NCBI GenBank assembly: GCA_024232965.1 | Contig: JACKQF010000003.1 | Coordinates: forward strand, 248,001 to 312,000 | Direction: 5' to 3' | Source of the DNA: Verrucomicrobiaceae bacterium | GTDB taxonomy: Bacteria; Verrucomicrobiota; Verrucomicrobiia; Verrucomicrobiales; Verrucomicrobiaceae | Length of the DNA: 64,000 bases | In this document: positions 50,657-59,565 of the stretch, one piece after another | How positions within the stretch are numbered: position 1 is the stretch's first letter | Layout of the letters: every line of letters begins with the position of its first letter | Notes under the pieces: generated by a model | What the model saw: the letters and a program-made list of their open reading frames with translations, nothing else | Told to the model about the DNA's origin: nothing | Database searches by the model: none | Program-made: the position numbers and the translations under genes

Positions 50657-53473
50657 TCAGTGCGCCTCCAACCAATTGGCGCCGGTGCCGACTTCGACCT
50701 CGACGGGGACGCGGAGGGGGAGGGCGTTGCGCATTGCTTCGATGATGAGGAGGCGGGCGGTGGCTACTTCTTCTTGGGGGACCTCGAAGAGGAGTTCGTC
50801 GTGCACTTGCAGGAGCATGCGGGTGCGGAGGTCGCCTTGGCGGAGTTCTTCATCGACGCGGATCATGGCCAGCTTGATCATGTCTGCGGCGGTGCCCTGA
50901 ATGGGCGTGTTCATGGCGATGCGCTCTGCGGCACCGCGAACGGTGGCATTGGCGGAGGTGAGATCGCGGACGTAGCGGCGGCGGCCCGTCATGGTCTCGA
51001 CATAGCCTTTTTGGCGACCTTCTTCGAGGACCTGATCGATGTAACCGCGGATGCCAGAGAACTGGGCGAAGTAGGCGTCGATGATCTTCGCGGCCTCTTG
51101 CCTGGGAATGCCCAGCCGCTGCGCCAAGCCAAAGGCAGAGATGCCGTAGATGATGCCAAAATTGACCATCTTGGCCGTGCGGCGCATCTCGGAGGTGACG
51201 CCGTCGAGTGCGACTCCATAGACGCGAGCGGCGGTGGCTTGGTGAATGTCGTGTCCGTTTTCAAATGCCTCGATCATGGCGGCATCGCCACTGAGGGCTG
51301 CCATGACGCGGAGCTCGATCTGGGAGTAGTCGGCGCTCATCATGACCCACCCAGGCTCGCCGGGGACGAAGGCTTTGCGAATCTCTCGCCCGGACTCGGA
51401 GCGGATGGGGATGTTTTGCAGATTGGGATTGCTGGAGGCAATGCGACCTGTGGCGGTCATTAACTGATGCAGACTGGTGTGGACGCGGCCAGTGACGGAT
51501 GACACGGCCTGCGGCAATGCATCGACGTAGGTGCTCTTCAGCTTGGTGACTTCCCGATAGTTGAGGATGTCCTCAATGATGGGGTGGGTGCCGGTGAGGG
51601 ATTGCAGGACTTGCTCGTTGGTCTGGTATTGGCCGGTGGCGGTCTTTTTGGGCTTCTCCATCAACTTCAAGCGCTCAAAGAGGATCTCTCCCAATTGCTT
51701 GGGGGAATTGAGATTGAAGGAGGTGCCAGCGGCGGCCTGGATGCTCTGCTGGAGATCGACGGCGCGGCGGTCGAGCTCGATGCCATACTCGCGCAATACC
51801 TGGACATCGATCGTTACCCCGTAGTTCTCCATCCGCGTCAGGACGGGCAGCAGAGGTGATTCGATCTCCTGGAAGACGCGATCCTGCCCGCGCTCTGGTA
51901 GGAGGTGGCGGAAGGCCTTGCTGAGCTGCCAGGTGACGTCGGCATCCTCTGCAGCGTAGTCTTTGATCTTCTCTGGCGCGGCAGCGGCGACATCGGCCAT
52001 ATTCGAACTGCCAAAGAGATCACCTTCGTTGCTGATGAGGGCGCTGATCGGGACGGGCGTGTAGCCGAGGTAGGACTCTGCGAGGAAGTCCATGCCGTGT
52101 CGCTGCTCTGGATCGATCAGCGAGTGGGCCAGCATCGTATCAAAGAAGGGACCGGAGACCTCCAGGCCGTGGGCGAGGAGGACGGAGAGATCGAACTTCA
52201 GATTGTGCCCGATTTTTTCGATTCCATGCTGGGTGAGGAGGGGGCGGAATTCCTCCAGGACCTGAGCGGCGGCAGATTTATCGCGGGGGAAGAGGGCGAA
52301 CCAGCCTTCGTGCTTTTCCCAACTGAAGGCGATGCCGACGATGTTGGTATTGCGGGGATCGAGCGAGGTGGTTTCGAGATCAAAGCAGAAGCTGGGATGG
52401 CGGCCAAGCGTGGCGATGAGTTCGGCGCGTTCTGCGGGCGTCTGGACGAGGTGATACTGGTGCTTGGTGTCGGCAATGGTGTGCAACTTACCCGTGATGG
52501 CGGCGGGGCCGAGATCTCCAAACAGGTCGTCTGCAGGTGCGTCGGTCTTTGGCGATGCGGGGGTGCCGAGCTCGCGCTGGCGACCGCGTCCGGCGATGAA
52601 TTGATCTCCGTAGAGGCGCTTGCCCAGGGTATTGAACTCGAACTCGATAAGGAACTGCTTCAGCGCCTCATCATCGGGTGGTTGGACCTTGAGCGAGTCC
52701 AACTCCACCTCCAGCGGCGCATCGTGCATGATGGTGGCCAGTTGCTTGGAGAGTCGCGCCATGTCGGCATGGGTTTCAATATTCTCCTTCTGCTTGCCTT
52801 TGAGTTGATCGGTATTGGCGAGGAGGTTCTCGATGCTGCCGAACTTTTGAATGAGTGTGGTGGCCGTCTTTTCGCCGATACCTTTGACGCCGGGGATGTT
52901 ATCCACGGCGTCTCCCATGAGGCCAAGGATATCGATGACCTGGGATGGGCTATCGATGCCCCAGCGCTGCTTGATTTCTTCGACGCCGAGGATTTCGACA
53001 TCGGCACCCTGGCGGCCAGGTTTGAAGATCTTCACATGCTCGGTGACGAGCTGGCCAAAGTCTTTGTCGGGCGTGACCATGAAGGTCTCCAGATTGGCGC
53101 GATCTGCGCGTCCAGCGAGGATGCCGATGATGTCGTCTGCCTCGTAGCCATCTCGTTCCAGGAGGGGAACGCGCATGGCTTGGAGGAGACGTTTGAGCAG
53201 GGGGATGGCCTTGGCGATGTCTTCCGGCATCTCCTCTCGTTGGGCCTTGTAGGCGGGGAAGATCTCGTGGCGCGGGGTAGGGGCGTGAGTATCAAAAGCG
53301 ACCGCTAGATGAGTGGGGTGATGGTTCTTTGCGATATCCAGCAGCGTATTGGCAAAGCCATACAGCGCAGAGGTATTGACGCCGTCACTGGTGAAGATGG
53401 GCGAGCGGATAAAGGCAAAGTGGGCGCGGTAAAGCAGCGCCATGCCATCAAGGAGGAAGAGGCGGTCAGACAT
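50657..53473 (-). CDS. polA: DNA polymerase I
   Basis: 938 residues of normal length. The 5'-nuclease domain (about 1-290) has LLDGMALLYRAHFAF and RDGYEADDIIG. The 3'-5' exonuclease domain (about 330-520) keeps its acidic residues in CFDLETTSL, GHNLKFDLSVL and YAAEDADVTW, so proofreading should be active. The polymerase domain (about 560-938) has SADYSQIELRVMAAL, the O-helix RRTAKMVNFGIIYG and LQVHDELLFEVP. fabG ends 15 bp upstream, suggesting co-transcription. Confidence 0.97.
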   Translation of the reverse strand: MSDRLFLLDGMALLYRAHFAFIRSPIFTSDGVNTSALYGFANTLLDIAKNHHPTHLAVAFDTHAPTPRHEIFPAYKAQREEMPEDIAKAIPLLKRLLQAMRVPLLERDGYEADDIIGILAGRADRANLETFMVTPDKDFGQLVTEHVKIFKPGRQGADVEILGVEEIKQRWGIDSPSQVIDILGLMGDAVDNIPGVKGIGEKTATTLIQKFGSIENLLANTDQLKGKQKENIETHADMARLSKQLATIMHDAPLEVELDSLKVQPPDDEALKQFLIEFEFNTLGKRLYGDQFIAGRGRQRELGTPASPKTDAPADDLFGDLGPAAITGKLHTIADTKHQYHLVQTPAERAELIATLGRHPSFCFDLETTSLDPRNTNIVGIAFSWEKHEGWFALFPRDKSAAAQVLEEFRPLLTQHGIEKIGHNLKFDLSVLLAHGLEVSGPFFDTMLAHSLIDPEQRHGMDFLAESYLGYTPVPISALISNEGDLFGSSNMADVAAAAPEKIKDYAAEDADVTWQLSKAFRHLLPERGQDRVFQEIESPLLPVLTRMENYGVTIDVQVLREYGIELDRRAVDLQQSIQAAAGTSFNLNSPKQLGEILFERLKLMEKPKKTATGQYQTNEQVLQSLTGTHPIIEDILNYREVTKLKSTYVDALPQAVSSVTGRVHTSLHQLMTATGRIASSNPNLQNIPIRSESGREIRKAFVPGEPGWVMMSADYSQIELRVMAALSGDAAMIEAFENGHDIHQATAARVYGVALDGVTSEMRRTAKMVNFGIIYGISAFGLAQRLGIPRQEAAKIIDAYFAQFSGIRGYIDQVLEEGRQKGYVETMTGRRRYVRDLTSANATVRGAAERIAMNTPIQGTAADMIKLAMIRVDEELRQGDLRTRMLLQVHDELLFEVPQEEVATARLLIIEAMRNALPLRVPVEVEVGTGANWLEAH

Positions 53474-53488
53474 GAAAGGAGGGCGGGG

Positions 53489-54235
53489 TTACATCACCAT
53501 GCCGCCATCGACGGCGATGACTTGACCCGTGACATAGCGGCCATCGTCGCTAGCGAGGAACATGGCTGTGTTGGCGATGTCCTCCGCGTTGCCGAAGTCG
53601 CCGAGGGGGATCTTTTTGAGGATCTCCTCCTTCAGTTGGTCGTTCAAGACGTGGGTCATGTCGGTGGTGATGAAGCCTGGGGCGATGGCGTTGGCGGTGA
53701 CACCGCGGCCAGCGAACTCGCGCGCCAGAGATTTGGTGAAGCCAATGAGGCCGGCCTTGCTAGCGGCATAGTTGGCCTGTCCTGCATTGCCGATGAGGCC
53801 GATGACGCTGCTGATGTTGATGATGCGTGCGCCCTTTTGTTTGAGGATGGAGCGCTGCACTGCCTTGACCATATTAAAGGCACCTTTGAGATTGGTATCC
53901 AGCACGGCATCCCAGTCGTCCTCGCTCATGCGCAGGAGGAGTCCGTCCTTGGTCACGCCAGCGTTGTTGACGAGGATTTCCACTTTGCCGAAGTCTTCGA
54001 GGATCTTCTTGCCCAGTTCTGCGGTGGCTGTGGCATCCGCCACATCCACGGCGTAGGCCTTGGCGGCACCTGGATGCCCGGCATTGATGGCATCTGCGGC
54101 GGATTGCGCATTGGCTTCTGTGCGGCTGATGACGGCCACTTTGGCGCCTTCAGCAGCGAAACGTTCTGCGATGGCCTTTCCGATTCCCCGGCCAGCGCCG
54201 GTCACGACTGCTACTTTGTCTTGGAGTTTACCCAT
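53489..54235 (-). CDS. fabG: 3-oxoacyl-ACP reductase
   Basis: It reduces 3-ketoacyl-ACP with NADPH in fatty acid synthesis. The 248-residue length is standard for this SDR. It has the cofactor motif TGAGRGIGKAIA, NNAGVTKDGLLLRM, the catalytic Ser in NISSVIG, Y-x3-K in YAASKAG, and NAIAPGFITTDMT. ATG 54235 (MGKLQDKVAVV) is favoured over an upstream extension. Other fab genes are not adjacent, so a different SDR role cannot be excluded, but the sequence is a close FabG match. Confidence 0.94.
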   Translation of the reverse strand: MGKLQDKVAVVTGAGRGIGKAIAERFAAEGAKVAVISRTEANAQSAADAINAGHPGAAKAYAVDVADATATAELGKKILEDFGKVEILVNNAGVTKDGLLLRMSEDDWDAVLDTNLKGAFNMVKAVQRSILKQKGARIINISSVIGLIGNAGQANYAASKAGLIGFTKSLAREFAGRGVTANAIAPGFITTDMTHVLNDQLKEEILKKIPLGDFGNAEDIANTAMFLASDDGRYVTGQVIAVDGGMVM

Positions 54236-54391
54236 GCCGCATGTTGGCAAAGGGTAGCACTGGTGGCAAGGCGGCATTTTCTGCCCTGCTGCCTGAACGA
54301 GGTCCCTGCATTACCTCCCAATGTCCCAGTGCGGAGGAGGCGTTGGGAAAAAGATAGGGCTCCGAGGTGACGCCCGAGCGTCCGAGGCAAC

Positions 54392-55966
54392 CTATTTTGC
54401 CGCAGGATTGTATTGGATCTGGTAGAGATCGAGGCGGCGTTGACGCAGGTTGCGGACGCTGCCTGAGTGATTGAGGTCGGTCAGATGATCCAGGTTCACG
54501 TCGGAGATCAATGTCATCTCTGTATTGGTGGTGGCCTGTGTGACGATGCCAGAGTCTGGAAATGCAAAGTCCGACGGGCAGAAGACGGCGGATTGGGCAT
54601 ACTGAATGTCCATGTTGACCACCTTGGGCAAGTTTCCGACGCTCCCGGCGATCGCGACATAGCATTCGTTTTCGACTGCCCTTGCCTGCGCACAGAGACG
54701 GACGCGGTAGTAGCCTGTGGATGTATCGGTGCAGAAGGGCACGAAGAGAATCTGAACACCCTTTTCGGCAAGCAGACGGCCAAGTTCCGGGAACTCCACG
54801 TCATAACAGATGAGCATGGCGATGCGGCCACAATCGGTATCAAACACTTGAAGATCATTGCCGCCGACCATCCCCCACTGGGATGCCTCGCTGGGGGTGA
54901 TGTGAATTTTGAATTGCTGGTCCCAGGTGCCATCGCGACGGCAAAGATAGACGACGTTTCGCAAAAAGCCGTCTTCGTAGTGTGGCGTGCTGCCGGTGAT
55001 GATGTTGATATTGTATTCCAGTGCCTTCGTGACGAAGAAGTCGCGAATCTCCGATGTGAACTCCGCCAGCTTGCGGATGGAATCTGGAACACTCATGGTG
55101 TTAAAGGCCGCCATCAGCGGCGCATTTACATACTCAGGGAAGACCACAAAATCCGATTTGTATCCGCTAACCGCGTCGATGAAGAACTCAACGTGATCAT
55201 AAAAGGCCTGGAGGCCGGCTGTGGTGCGCATCTGAAGCTGCACGATGCCGAGCCGGACAACCGTTCGTGGGGCTCCAACAAGGGCGGGGGTGCTCTCCGT
55301 GTGGTAAATATTGATCCACTCAATGAGGGTCGCGAATGACTTGGATTCTGTATCCGAGGGGAGGTAGCCCGTTAGTACCTTTTTGACGTGAAAGTCATTG
55401 CTGAGCTGGAAGGTCAGGACGGGGTCATAGATCTCCCTGAGTCGAGCTTTATCAATGTATTGGCGTGGAGTGAGTGTGTCCTGAACCTTGCCATAGCCGG
55501 GCATGCGACCTCCAGCGACGATGCCGCGAAGGTTCAGCCTCTCGCAGAGTTCTTTCCGTGCGTCGTAAAGTCTGCGGCCGATGCGCATCCCTTGATACTT
55601 GGGGTCAACACATACCTCAATGCCGTAAAGGATATCTCCTTGGGGATCGTGGGTCGTGAATTGGAAGTTGCCGGTGATTTGGCCGTAGGTGTGGGAGTCG
55701 CCGTACTTTTTGTAATCAACGATAAGAGCAAAGGCGAAGGCTACCAGCACGCCGTTGTCTTCAACCCCCAATTGGCCGTCAGGAAAGATGCGATAGAGGC
55801 GTTCAAACTGCTCCTTTGTCCACGCGGAATTGATACTGTTGTAAAGTCGGGATGAAACTTCAGCTACGGCCTCTGCATCGCCGATGCGCAGCGGACGGAG
55901 TAAAAGTTGGTGCCCACTAGATTGGTCTTCAGGTGCGGGATCAGGGGGCAGGGTTGGTTTTGACAT
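54392..55966 (-). CDS. GNAT acetyltransferase-nitrilase fusion protein
   Basis: 524 residues. Residues about 20-200 form a GNAT domain, with the acetyl-CoA loop in VDPKYQGMRIGRRLYDARKEL. Residues about 235-510 are a carbon-nitrogen hydrolase with the full catalytic triad E278 (FPEYVNAP), K353 (QFKIHITPSE) and C387 (MLICYDVEFPE). The nitrilase half should hydrolyse an amide or nitrile and the GNAT half should acetylate an amine, possibly of the same substrate. Such fusions are found across bacteria but the substrate is not established. ATG 55966 gives a short Pro-rich leader. It stands alone. Confidence 0.9.
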   Translation of the reverse strand: MSKPTLPPDPAPEDQSSGHQLLLRPLRIGDAEAVAEVSSRLYNSINSAWTKEQFERLYRIFPDGQLGVEDNGVLVAFAFALIVDYKKYGDSHTYGQITGNFQFTTHDPQGDILYGIEVCVDPKYQGMRIGRRLYDARKELCERLNLRGIVAGGRMPGYGKVQDTLTPRQYIDKARLREIYDPVLTFQLSNDFHVKKVLTGYLPSDTESKSFATLIEWINIYHTESTPALVGAPRTVVRLGIVQLQMRTTAGLQAFYDHVEFFIDAVSGYKSDFVVFPEYVNAPLMAAFNTMSVPDSIRKLAEFTSEIRDFFVTKALEYNINIITGSTPHYEDGFLRNVVYLCRRDGTWDQQFKIHITPSEASQWGMVGGNDLQVFDTDCGRIAMLICYDVEFPELGRLLAEKGVQILFVPFCTDTSTGYYRVRLCAQARAVENECYVAIAGSVGNLPKVVNMDIQYAQSAVFCPSDFAFPDSGIVTQATTNTEMTLISDVNLDHLTDLNHSGSVRNLRQRRLDLYQIQYNPAAK

Positions 55967-56207
55967 AGAAGGGACCAAGGGAAACAGAATGATTGGGCGC
56001 AATAGTCACAGACGCTTGGAACTACAGGCGGCGATAGGTGAAACCAATTGCGGGTATTTGCAATCAATGATCGATGGTCTGGATGGGGGACTGCTGACCG
56101 AATCCAATGCGGAGTGTGTGCATAAGCAATGGTGAATGGTGAGACCTTCTGCGCGAGTTGATGATATTTTTGGTAGGCTTCGTCGTTTTGGTTGTCACCC
56201 CCTCCTC

Positions 56208-56927
56208 ATGAAATCCGTCGCTCTCTATTGCGTCACCCTTCTTTTTGTTTCCAGTCTCCGTGCCGATGAACCGGTAGCGGTGGACCCCGATCTGCCGCAG
56301 CCATTTGACGCAGATTCTGTCGCGGATGTTTTCACCGAGTCAGCCTTTACGCGGATGGTCAATCTTGAGGACACGCTGCAACTGACTGGGGTGGCTTACA
56401 TTGATGGACGTCCAGTGGCGACGTTTTACAACACTGCGACGGGAAAACACCTGACCGTTTCCGACCAACCGAACGCTGATGGCTGGCGTTTGGTCAGTGC
56501 CATCCCTGGCAGTGATTTGCGGGAGACGGAGGTTCAGGTTGCCATCGGTCCGGAGACGATTGTGGCTCGTTACGGCAGTGTGCAGCTGCAGCCAGGCGGT
56601 AGTAAAAAGGGCGAGCCGACGAGCCGTCTTGCGGGCGGTTCTGGTGGGAACAGTACTCTTGCGAGTGGGAAAAGTGGCGGACACATGAAAACGTCTTCGT
56701 ATCTCGGCCAAGACGGAAAAGCGATGTATGCAGCGCTGTCGTCTGAGGCGCGAGGGAAGCTGAAGGATCTGGTTCACAACTTCACAGAGAAGCATCCAGA
56801 GATGTCGGTGGAGCAGAGTTCCGCGTACGCCCAAAAGGTGTATGCCAAGATCAAAGCGGCGGATCGTCCGTCAACGGTAAGCGCTGCGCCAAAGACGAAG
56901 ACGCCCAAGGTCAGGAAGCAAAAGTGA
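56208..56927 (+). CDS. Exported protein of unknown function
   Basis: 239 residues with a signal peptide (MKSVALYCVTLLFVSSLRA). Residues about 40-135 form a beta-rich domain (LQLTGVAYIDGRPVATFYN, VQVAIGPETIVARYGSVQL). A Gly/Ser-rich linker follows, then a C-terminal helical segment (GKLKDLVHNFTEKHPEMS) and a basic Pro/Lys tail. The beta part resembles a small SH3-like or OB-like exported module, but no family is recognised. ATG 56208 marks the signal peptide; upstream codons in the frame are not needed. Confidence 0.65.
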   Translation: MKSVALYCVTLLFVSSLRADEPVAVDPDLPQPFDADSVADVFTESAFTRMVNLEDTLQLTGVAYIDGRPVATFYNTATGKHLTVSDQPNADGWRLVSAIPGSDLRETEVQVAIGPETIVARYGSVQLQPGGSKKGEPTSRLAGGSGGNSTLASGKSGGHMKTSSYLGQDGKAMYAALSSEARGKLKDLVHNFTEKHPEMSVEQSSAYAQKVYAKIKAADRPSTVSAAPKTKTPKVRKQK

Positions 56928-56937
56928 TCCCGTAGGT

Positions 56938-57060
56938 GATGGCTGGCCGCCATCGCCCCGTGACCGACCCCGAAAGCGTGGCGATTTGGGCGGCTGGAGC
57001 AGTCTGCTGCGGCGTGATGGGTCGCGAACTTTACGCAAAGAACCGCTTTGGAGGCTGCTC
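56938..57060. repeat. GC-rich palindromic intergenic sequence, REP-like
   Basis: It begins with GATGGC-TGGCC-GCCATC (56938-56954) and continues with GGCGATTTGGGCGGCTGGAG. The arrangement resembles REP-type elements scattered in verrucomicrobial intergenic DNA. This is recognition by eye only. Confidence 0.35.
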
Positions 57061-57100
57061 ATCCCGAAAGGGCTCAAGGCTTACTGATGCCTGAGAAAAT

Positions 57101-57175
57101 TGGCGACCCCTACGAGAATCGAACTCGTGTCGCATCCGTGAAAGGGATGTGTCCTAACCGCTAGACGAAGGGGTC
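57101..57175 (-). tRNA. tRNA-Glu (anticodon TTC), CCA encoded
   Basis: The minus strand folds as a cloverleaf: acceptor GACCCCT with AGGGGTC, anticodon stem CATCC/GGATG closing loop CTTTCAC, T-arm with GTTCGAT, discriminator G and encoded CCA. The length is 75 nt. Confidence 0.97.
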
Positions 57176-57278
57176 GTTTCGCGGGACGGGGATAATGGCG
57201 AATCCGACTGCGGATGCAAGGGAAAATTGTGATTACTTTGCACGAATTTTCAGCGCGGATCGATTCGTCCGGCGGATG

Positions 57279-58367
57279 CTACTTCTGCGGGGCGGTTGGT
57301 TGTTTCTGAAGATAGCCCGCAACGCTATCCAACGAAGGGTTCTTCATGACGATAATGCCCTGGGTATCAATCAAGAAGAGGGTGGGGAAATGGTGGATGT
57401 TGTAGAGCGTGGTGTTCGGGCCGCTGGTGGCGGTGTCGAGCCAGTTGCGCCACGGCAGTGGATTGGCCTGCAGGATCTGGCGGGCCTTTTCCGTCACATC
57501 GGTGTTCACCCCCAAAACGGTGAAGTGCTGCGACGCAAAGCGCTTTTGCAGATCGGCGATCATGGGCAATACGCCATGGCAACCGTGGCACCAGTCGCCC
57601 CAGAAGACGAGCAGCACTGTTTGCCCTCGGTAGTCGCTGAGCTTGAAGGAGATGTCCTTATCGTCGCTACCGACGATGTCCGGCGCTTCGGCACCGGGGC
57701 TCAGGTTCGCGATTTCGAAGAGCATGGATGAGGCCTGGTCGGCCAGCTTGAAGCCGTCGATGGCGACATCGGCAAACTCGGTGATGATGCGCTGGTAGCT
57801 TTCTTCTGCGAGTGCCTTTTCAGTGGCGGCCTCTTCGGGCGTTGCTGCTGCTTCGTAGCGATGGAAGTGATGGGTTCCGAGGGTGTGAATAGCGGCGGCT
57901 TTTTCTGCGACGTTGGGGTTCTGGTCGCGGATGTTCTCTAGGATAGGGCGAACAGTGTCGAAGGGATAGAATTCCAGGCGGCGAACGGCTGTGGCGGTGC
58001 CAGCGGTCTTTGCGTAACGTGTGGCGAGGAGTTGCAGTGCGGTTTGGCCTTCGGGAAATGAGGCACACTGAGTGACTAGCCAGACCACGCCGCTGACAGA
58101 TTGCGGATCTTCTGGGTGGGCATCAAGCAGCGTCAGCATGCGGGTCGCATAAGGCCCGGCGCTAGGAATGGTGGATCGGTAGCGCGCTTTCTCTTCTTCG
58201 GTGGTGGCGTTGATGATCTTCAGCGTATTGGCGCGGACGGAGTTTTCGTACTCGTCAATGATGCCGCGGATTTCGACGGCGAGACCTGTCGGCCCCTGAG
58301 CCTTCATAGTCGTGCCATAGCTCAGCAGAAGGCCGATGCAGATGAGAATGATCTTGTGGCGATGCAT
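57279..58367 (-). CDS. Exported TlpA-like thioredoxin-fold protein
   Basis: 362 residues with a signal peptide (MHRHKIILICIGLLLSYG). A helical N-terminal domain (about 25-220) precedes an AhpC/TlpA-type thioredoxin domain (about 225-355). The latter contains VLLVFWGDWCHGCHGVLPMIADLQ (shown in part), so the redox motif is CHGC rather than CGPC, and a cis-Pro region HHFPTLFLID. It should act as a periplasmic thiol oxidoreductase. It is the last gene of a minus-strand cluster with CAP, apbE and SUMF1/cytochrome genes. Confidence 0.87.
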   Translation of the reverse strand: MHRHKIILICIGLLLSYGTTMKAQGPTGLAVEIRGIIDEYENSVRANTLKIINATTEEEKARYRSTIPSAGPYATRMLTLLDAHPEDPQSVSGVVWLVTQCASFPEGQTALQLLATRYAKTAGTATAVRRLEFYPFDTVRPILENIRDQNPNVAEKAAAIHTLGTHHFHRYEAAATPEEAATEKALAEESYQRIITEFADVAIDGFKLADQASSMLFEIANLSPGAEAPDIVGSDDKDISFKLSDYRGQTVLLVFWGDWCHGCHGVLPMIADLQKRFASQHFTVLGVNTDVTEKARQILQANPLPWRNWLDTATSGPNTTLYNIHHFPTLFLIDTQGIIVMKNPSLDSVAGYLQKQPTAPQK

Positions 58368-58392
58368 GGGCGAGGACGCGAAATGAGATAGA

Positions 58393-59517
58393 TCAGGGAG
58401 TCCGCTTGCGGCGGTTCAGCAGAAGGAGACCGCTGGTGAGGACTAGCAGGGGACCGGCAGGTTCCGGCACAGTTTGAAAGCGCGCATACTGATTGTCAAA
58501 GATCTCCACGGAGGTGACTCCGTAGATTTCGGGGTGCGAGGAAAGGGAGAAAAACTGGTCAGCATCACCCGTCGCTGGTGCTGTGACGCGATACTCTTCG
58601 TCCGCAATGAGGCCTGCCAGCGAAATGTTGTAGCCGCCGACCGAATTCGTGAACCCTGAGGCCACAAGGGTATTGCTGGCGACGTGGTAAACATCTACCG
58701 CAATGCCTGCGATGCCTTCGCCGGGAGTGTAGAAGTCATCCGCCAACAGAGCATCATTGAATACGGTGCCCGTCAGAATGGCGTCCGAGACATAGTTGCT
58801 GCCGGTGTAGCGATAGGAACTCGCGTAATGCTGAGTGACCACATAAGGGCCGTTTGCGATATTGTTGCTTCCGGGGATGGCGATGGATTGGAACCCGATG
58901 CCCACTTCTTTGAAGAACGGGAACATCATGTTTTCGCGGTGTCCGGCAGGGTCCTGAATCCCGTTGCCAAAACCGGCACCTGCTCCATTGCCATCGCCCC
59001 AGTCAATGGCGAATCCGGCATGACCGTGGTCGATGGATTTTGCTGTGGAAAATAGGGCCTCGCCGGCGTCCAAATACTGGGTGTAACCAGCCGTATTGAT
59101 GCGGCTGACGATGTCACCGCCATCCAAGTCGTGCTCTTGAGCATCGGAAGTGACCATGAGGTTTGAGTATGACGTGGCGGACTCGTTCAAGTGGCTGTTC
59201 CAGGCTAGGGCTGGTGCAGAGCTGAGGGTATTCCACTGCGCCTGTAGATCAGCTGCGCTGGTGCCGAAGTAGTCGAGCGCAGCCTGAACATCGGGATCGT
59301 CCGATTTGGTCGCGGCCCAGACTCCGGGCGATGAAAAATTGACCAACCGATTCAGTTCATCGGCAGGAGACATGCGCATCCGATTGATCAATTCCAGCCA
59401 GTACTGCTGCTCTGCCGTTGGGTCTGCCGCTCTCAGGCGCGAGGCACCGCCACAAAATAGAGCCACGATTCCCAAGACGAGGAGGGAGAGTGGGGTGTGA
59501 GCGGCGCGGGAAAGCAT
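58393..59517 (-). CDS. CAP-domain exported protein with PEP-CTERM anchor
   Basis: 374 residues from ATG 59517. After a signal peptide come about 180 residues of CAP (SCP/PR-1-like) fold, with LIMRM-type helix LINRMRMSPADEL, SHLNESATSYSNLM and AGHRENMMFPFFKEVGIGF. A carboxypeptidase-regulatory-like beta module (about 265-340) follows. The C terminus is VPEPAGPLLVLTSGLLLLNRRKR, a PEP-CTERM signal for exosortase-mediated sorting. The exosortase is not in this window. The short upstream gap is very AT-rich. Confidence 0.87.
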   Translation of the reverse strand: MLSRAAHTPLSLLVLGIVALFCGGASRLRAADPTAEQQYWLELINRMRMSPADELNRLVNFSSPGVWAATKSDDPDVQAALDYFGTSAADLQAQWNTLSSAPALAWNSHLNESATSYSNLMVTSDAQEHDLDGGDIVSRINTAGYTQYLDAGEALFSTAKSIDHGHAGFAIDWGDGNGAGAGFGNGIQDPAGHRENMMFPFFKEVGIGFQSIAIPGSNNIANGPYVVTQHYASSYRYTGSNYVSDAILTGTVFNDALLADDFYTPGEGIAGIAVDVYHVASNTLVASGFTNSVGGYNISLAGLIADEEYRVTAPATGDADQFFSLSSHPEIYGVTSVEIFDNQYARFQTVPEPAGPLLVLTSGLLLLNRRKRTP

Positions 59518-59565
59518 GTCATTAAAATATGACAATTATATAAATTATCAATCGGTGAATCAAAT

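Noticed and set aside
51905..53308. A 467-codon plus-strand open frame opposite polA
   Set aside because: polA is complete on the minus strand; the antisense product has no family likeness.
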